Source of the DNA: Branchiostoma floridae
Lineage: Eukaryota > Chordata > Leptocardii > Amphioxiformes > Branchiostomatidae
Reading direction: 5' to 3'
Length of the DNA stretch: 64,000 bases
Assembly (NCBI RefSeq): GCF_000003815.2
Contig: NC_049992.1
Span: forward strand, 16,284,378 to 16,348,377
A program made the position numbers and the translations under genes. Below are positions 63,450-64,000 of the stretch, in pieces; position 1 is the stretch's first letter, and every line of letters starts with the position of its first letter. The notes below the pieces were generated by a model. The model searched no databases and was not told where the DNA came from. It saw only the letters and a program-made list of their open reading frames with translations.

Positions 63450-64000
63450 GTAAGGCCTATGTCACATTTTCATACTCTCCAAGCAGAGGTTAGGCTCCGA
63501 CACAGCAAAAAAAAATAATAAACTAGAAAGGCCGACATTTGCTTGGGTGCAAATACAGCATATTTCAGCCATACCCATTCCCACGCAACATTGGACTGTT
63601 CCAAGTCACCCCTGCGCAAAAATGCAATATTTTAACTGTAAGTTATCCCCAAAAGAGAACTAATATTGTGAATTGATTCCAGGTCAAAACAGAGCTTGCC
63701 CAATATGCCCCGGGCCCATATGGAAGAATATAATCTTCCACAGGAGCGCCTATGCATAACTGATTGGTTTTTAGAATTGCGGCAGCTCCTATTTTTCCGA
63801 GAGTGAAAAAAAACGCATCTTCCATTAAGATTTTCATCATGAAATTACATGACGCCATTCAACAATTTCCACTTCGATAACTAGGTCTAAATACCGTAAT
63901 AATCTCCTTGTGATGTGGGTACATTTATCATTGCAGTGAACTTTTTTTTAAGCAAGTAGCTATAGGGCATACATTTTGATAATTGTCAAGCAGGTGCAGG
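63450..64000 (+). other. start of WFDC1-like intron 2, nothing recognised
   Basis: AT-rich intronic sequence to the window edge. The last bases resemble the TGCAGG-rich repeats seen elsewhere. No exon with WFDC1 similarity is visible here. Confidence 0.5.

Overview
This window is animal nuclear DNA: spliced genes with GT-AG introns, GC-poor non-coding sequence, and many short DNA transposons, foldback elements, SINE-like and LINE fragments. The two recognisable genes are a PI3-kinase p110-alpha gene (PIK3CA type) and the 5' part of a WFDC1/ps20-type gene, both on the + strand. Protein similarity to vertebrates is high, but intron content and repeats are not vertebrate-like. The best guess is an invertebrate chordate such as amphioxus (Branchiostoma); this is an inference and has not been tested by a search.

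Region 1 to 3603 has no supported coding sequence. It holds several MITE-like repeats and presumably the 5' flank and untranslated leader of PIK3CA. Region 3604 to 45461 is the complete PIK3CA coding gene. I could follow 22 coding exons with matching phases that sum to 3213 bases, that is 1070 codons plus stop, against 1068 residues in human p110-alpha. All five domains are present in order: adaptor-binding, Ras-binding, C2, helical and kinase. Most introns are 0.3 to 4 kb, but intron 7 is 19.6 kb. Intron 7 carries many repeats, two CpG-richer stretches and an antisense 65-codon reading frame for a possible single-pass membrane micropeptide. Intron 18 contains a tandem array that has copied the splice acceptor and first bases of exon 19 three times.

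Region 45462 to about 51500 is the PIK3CA 3' untranslated region and intergenic DNA. It starts with a four-copy 88 to 89 bp tandem repeat right at the stop codon and includes a 0.9 kb mariner-type foldback element. From about 51500 the DNA becomes CpG-rich and carries an RFX-type X-box; this is the likely promoter of the WFDC1-like gene. Its signal-peptide exon is at 52201 to 52353 and its WAP four-disulfide-core exon at 63026 to 63449. The rest of that gene lies beyond the window. The 10.7 kb intron between these exons holds an internally deleted mariner transposase, two 5'-truncated LINE copies in opposite orientation, a 375 bp duplication, a long TCAC microsatellite and two foldback elements.

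The two genes have no evident joint function: one is an intracellular lipid kinase, the other a secreted WAP-domain protein. No RNA gene, CRISPR array or viral gene was found.
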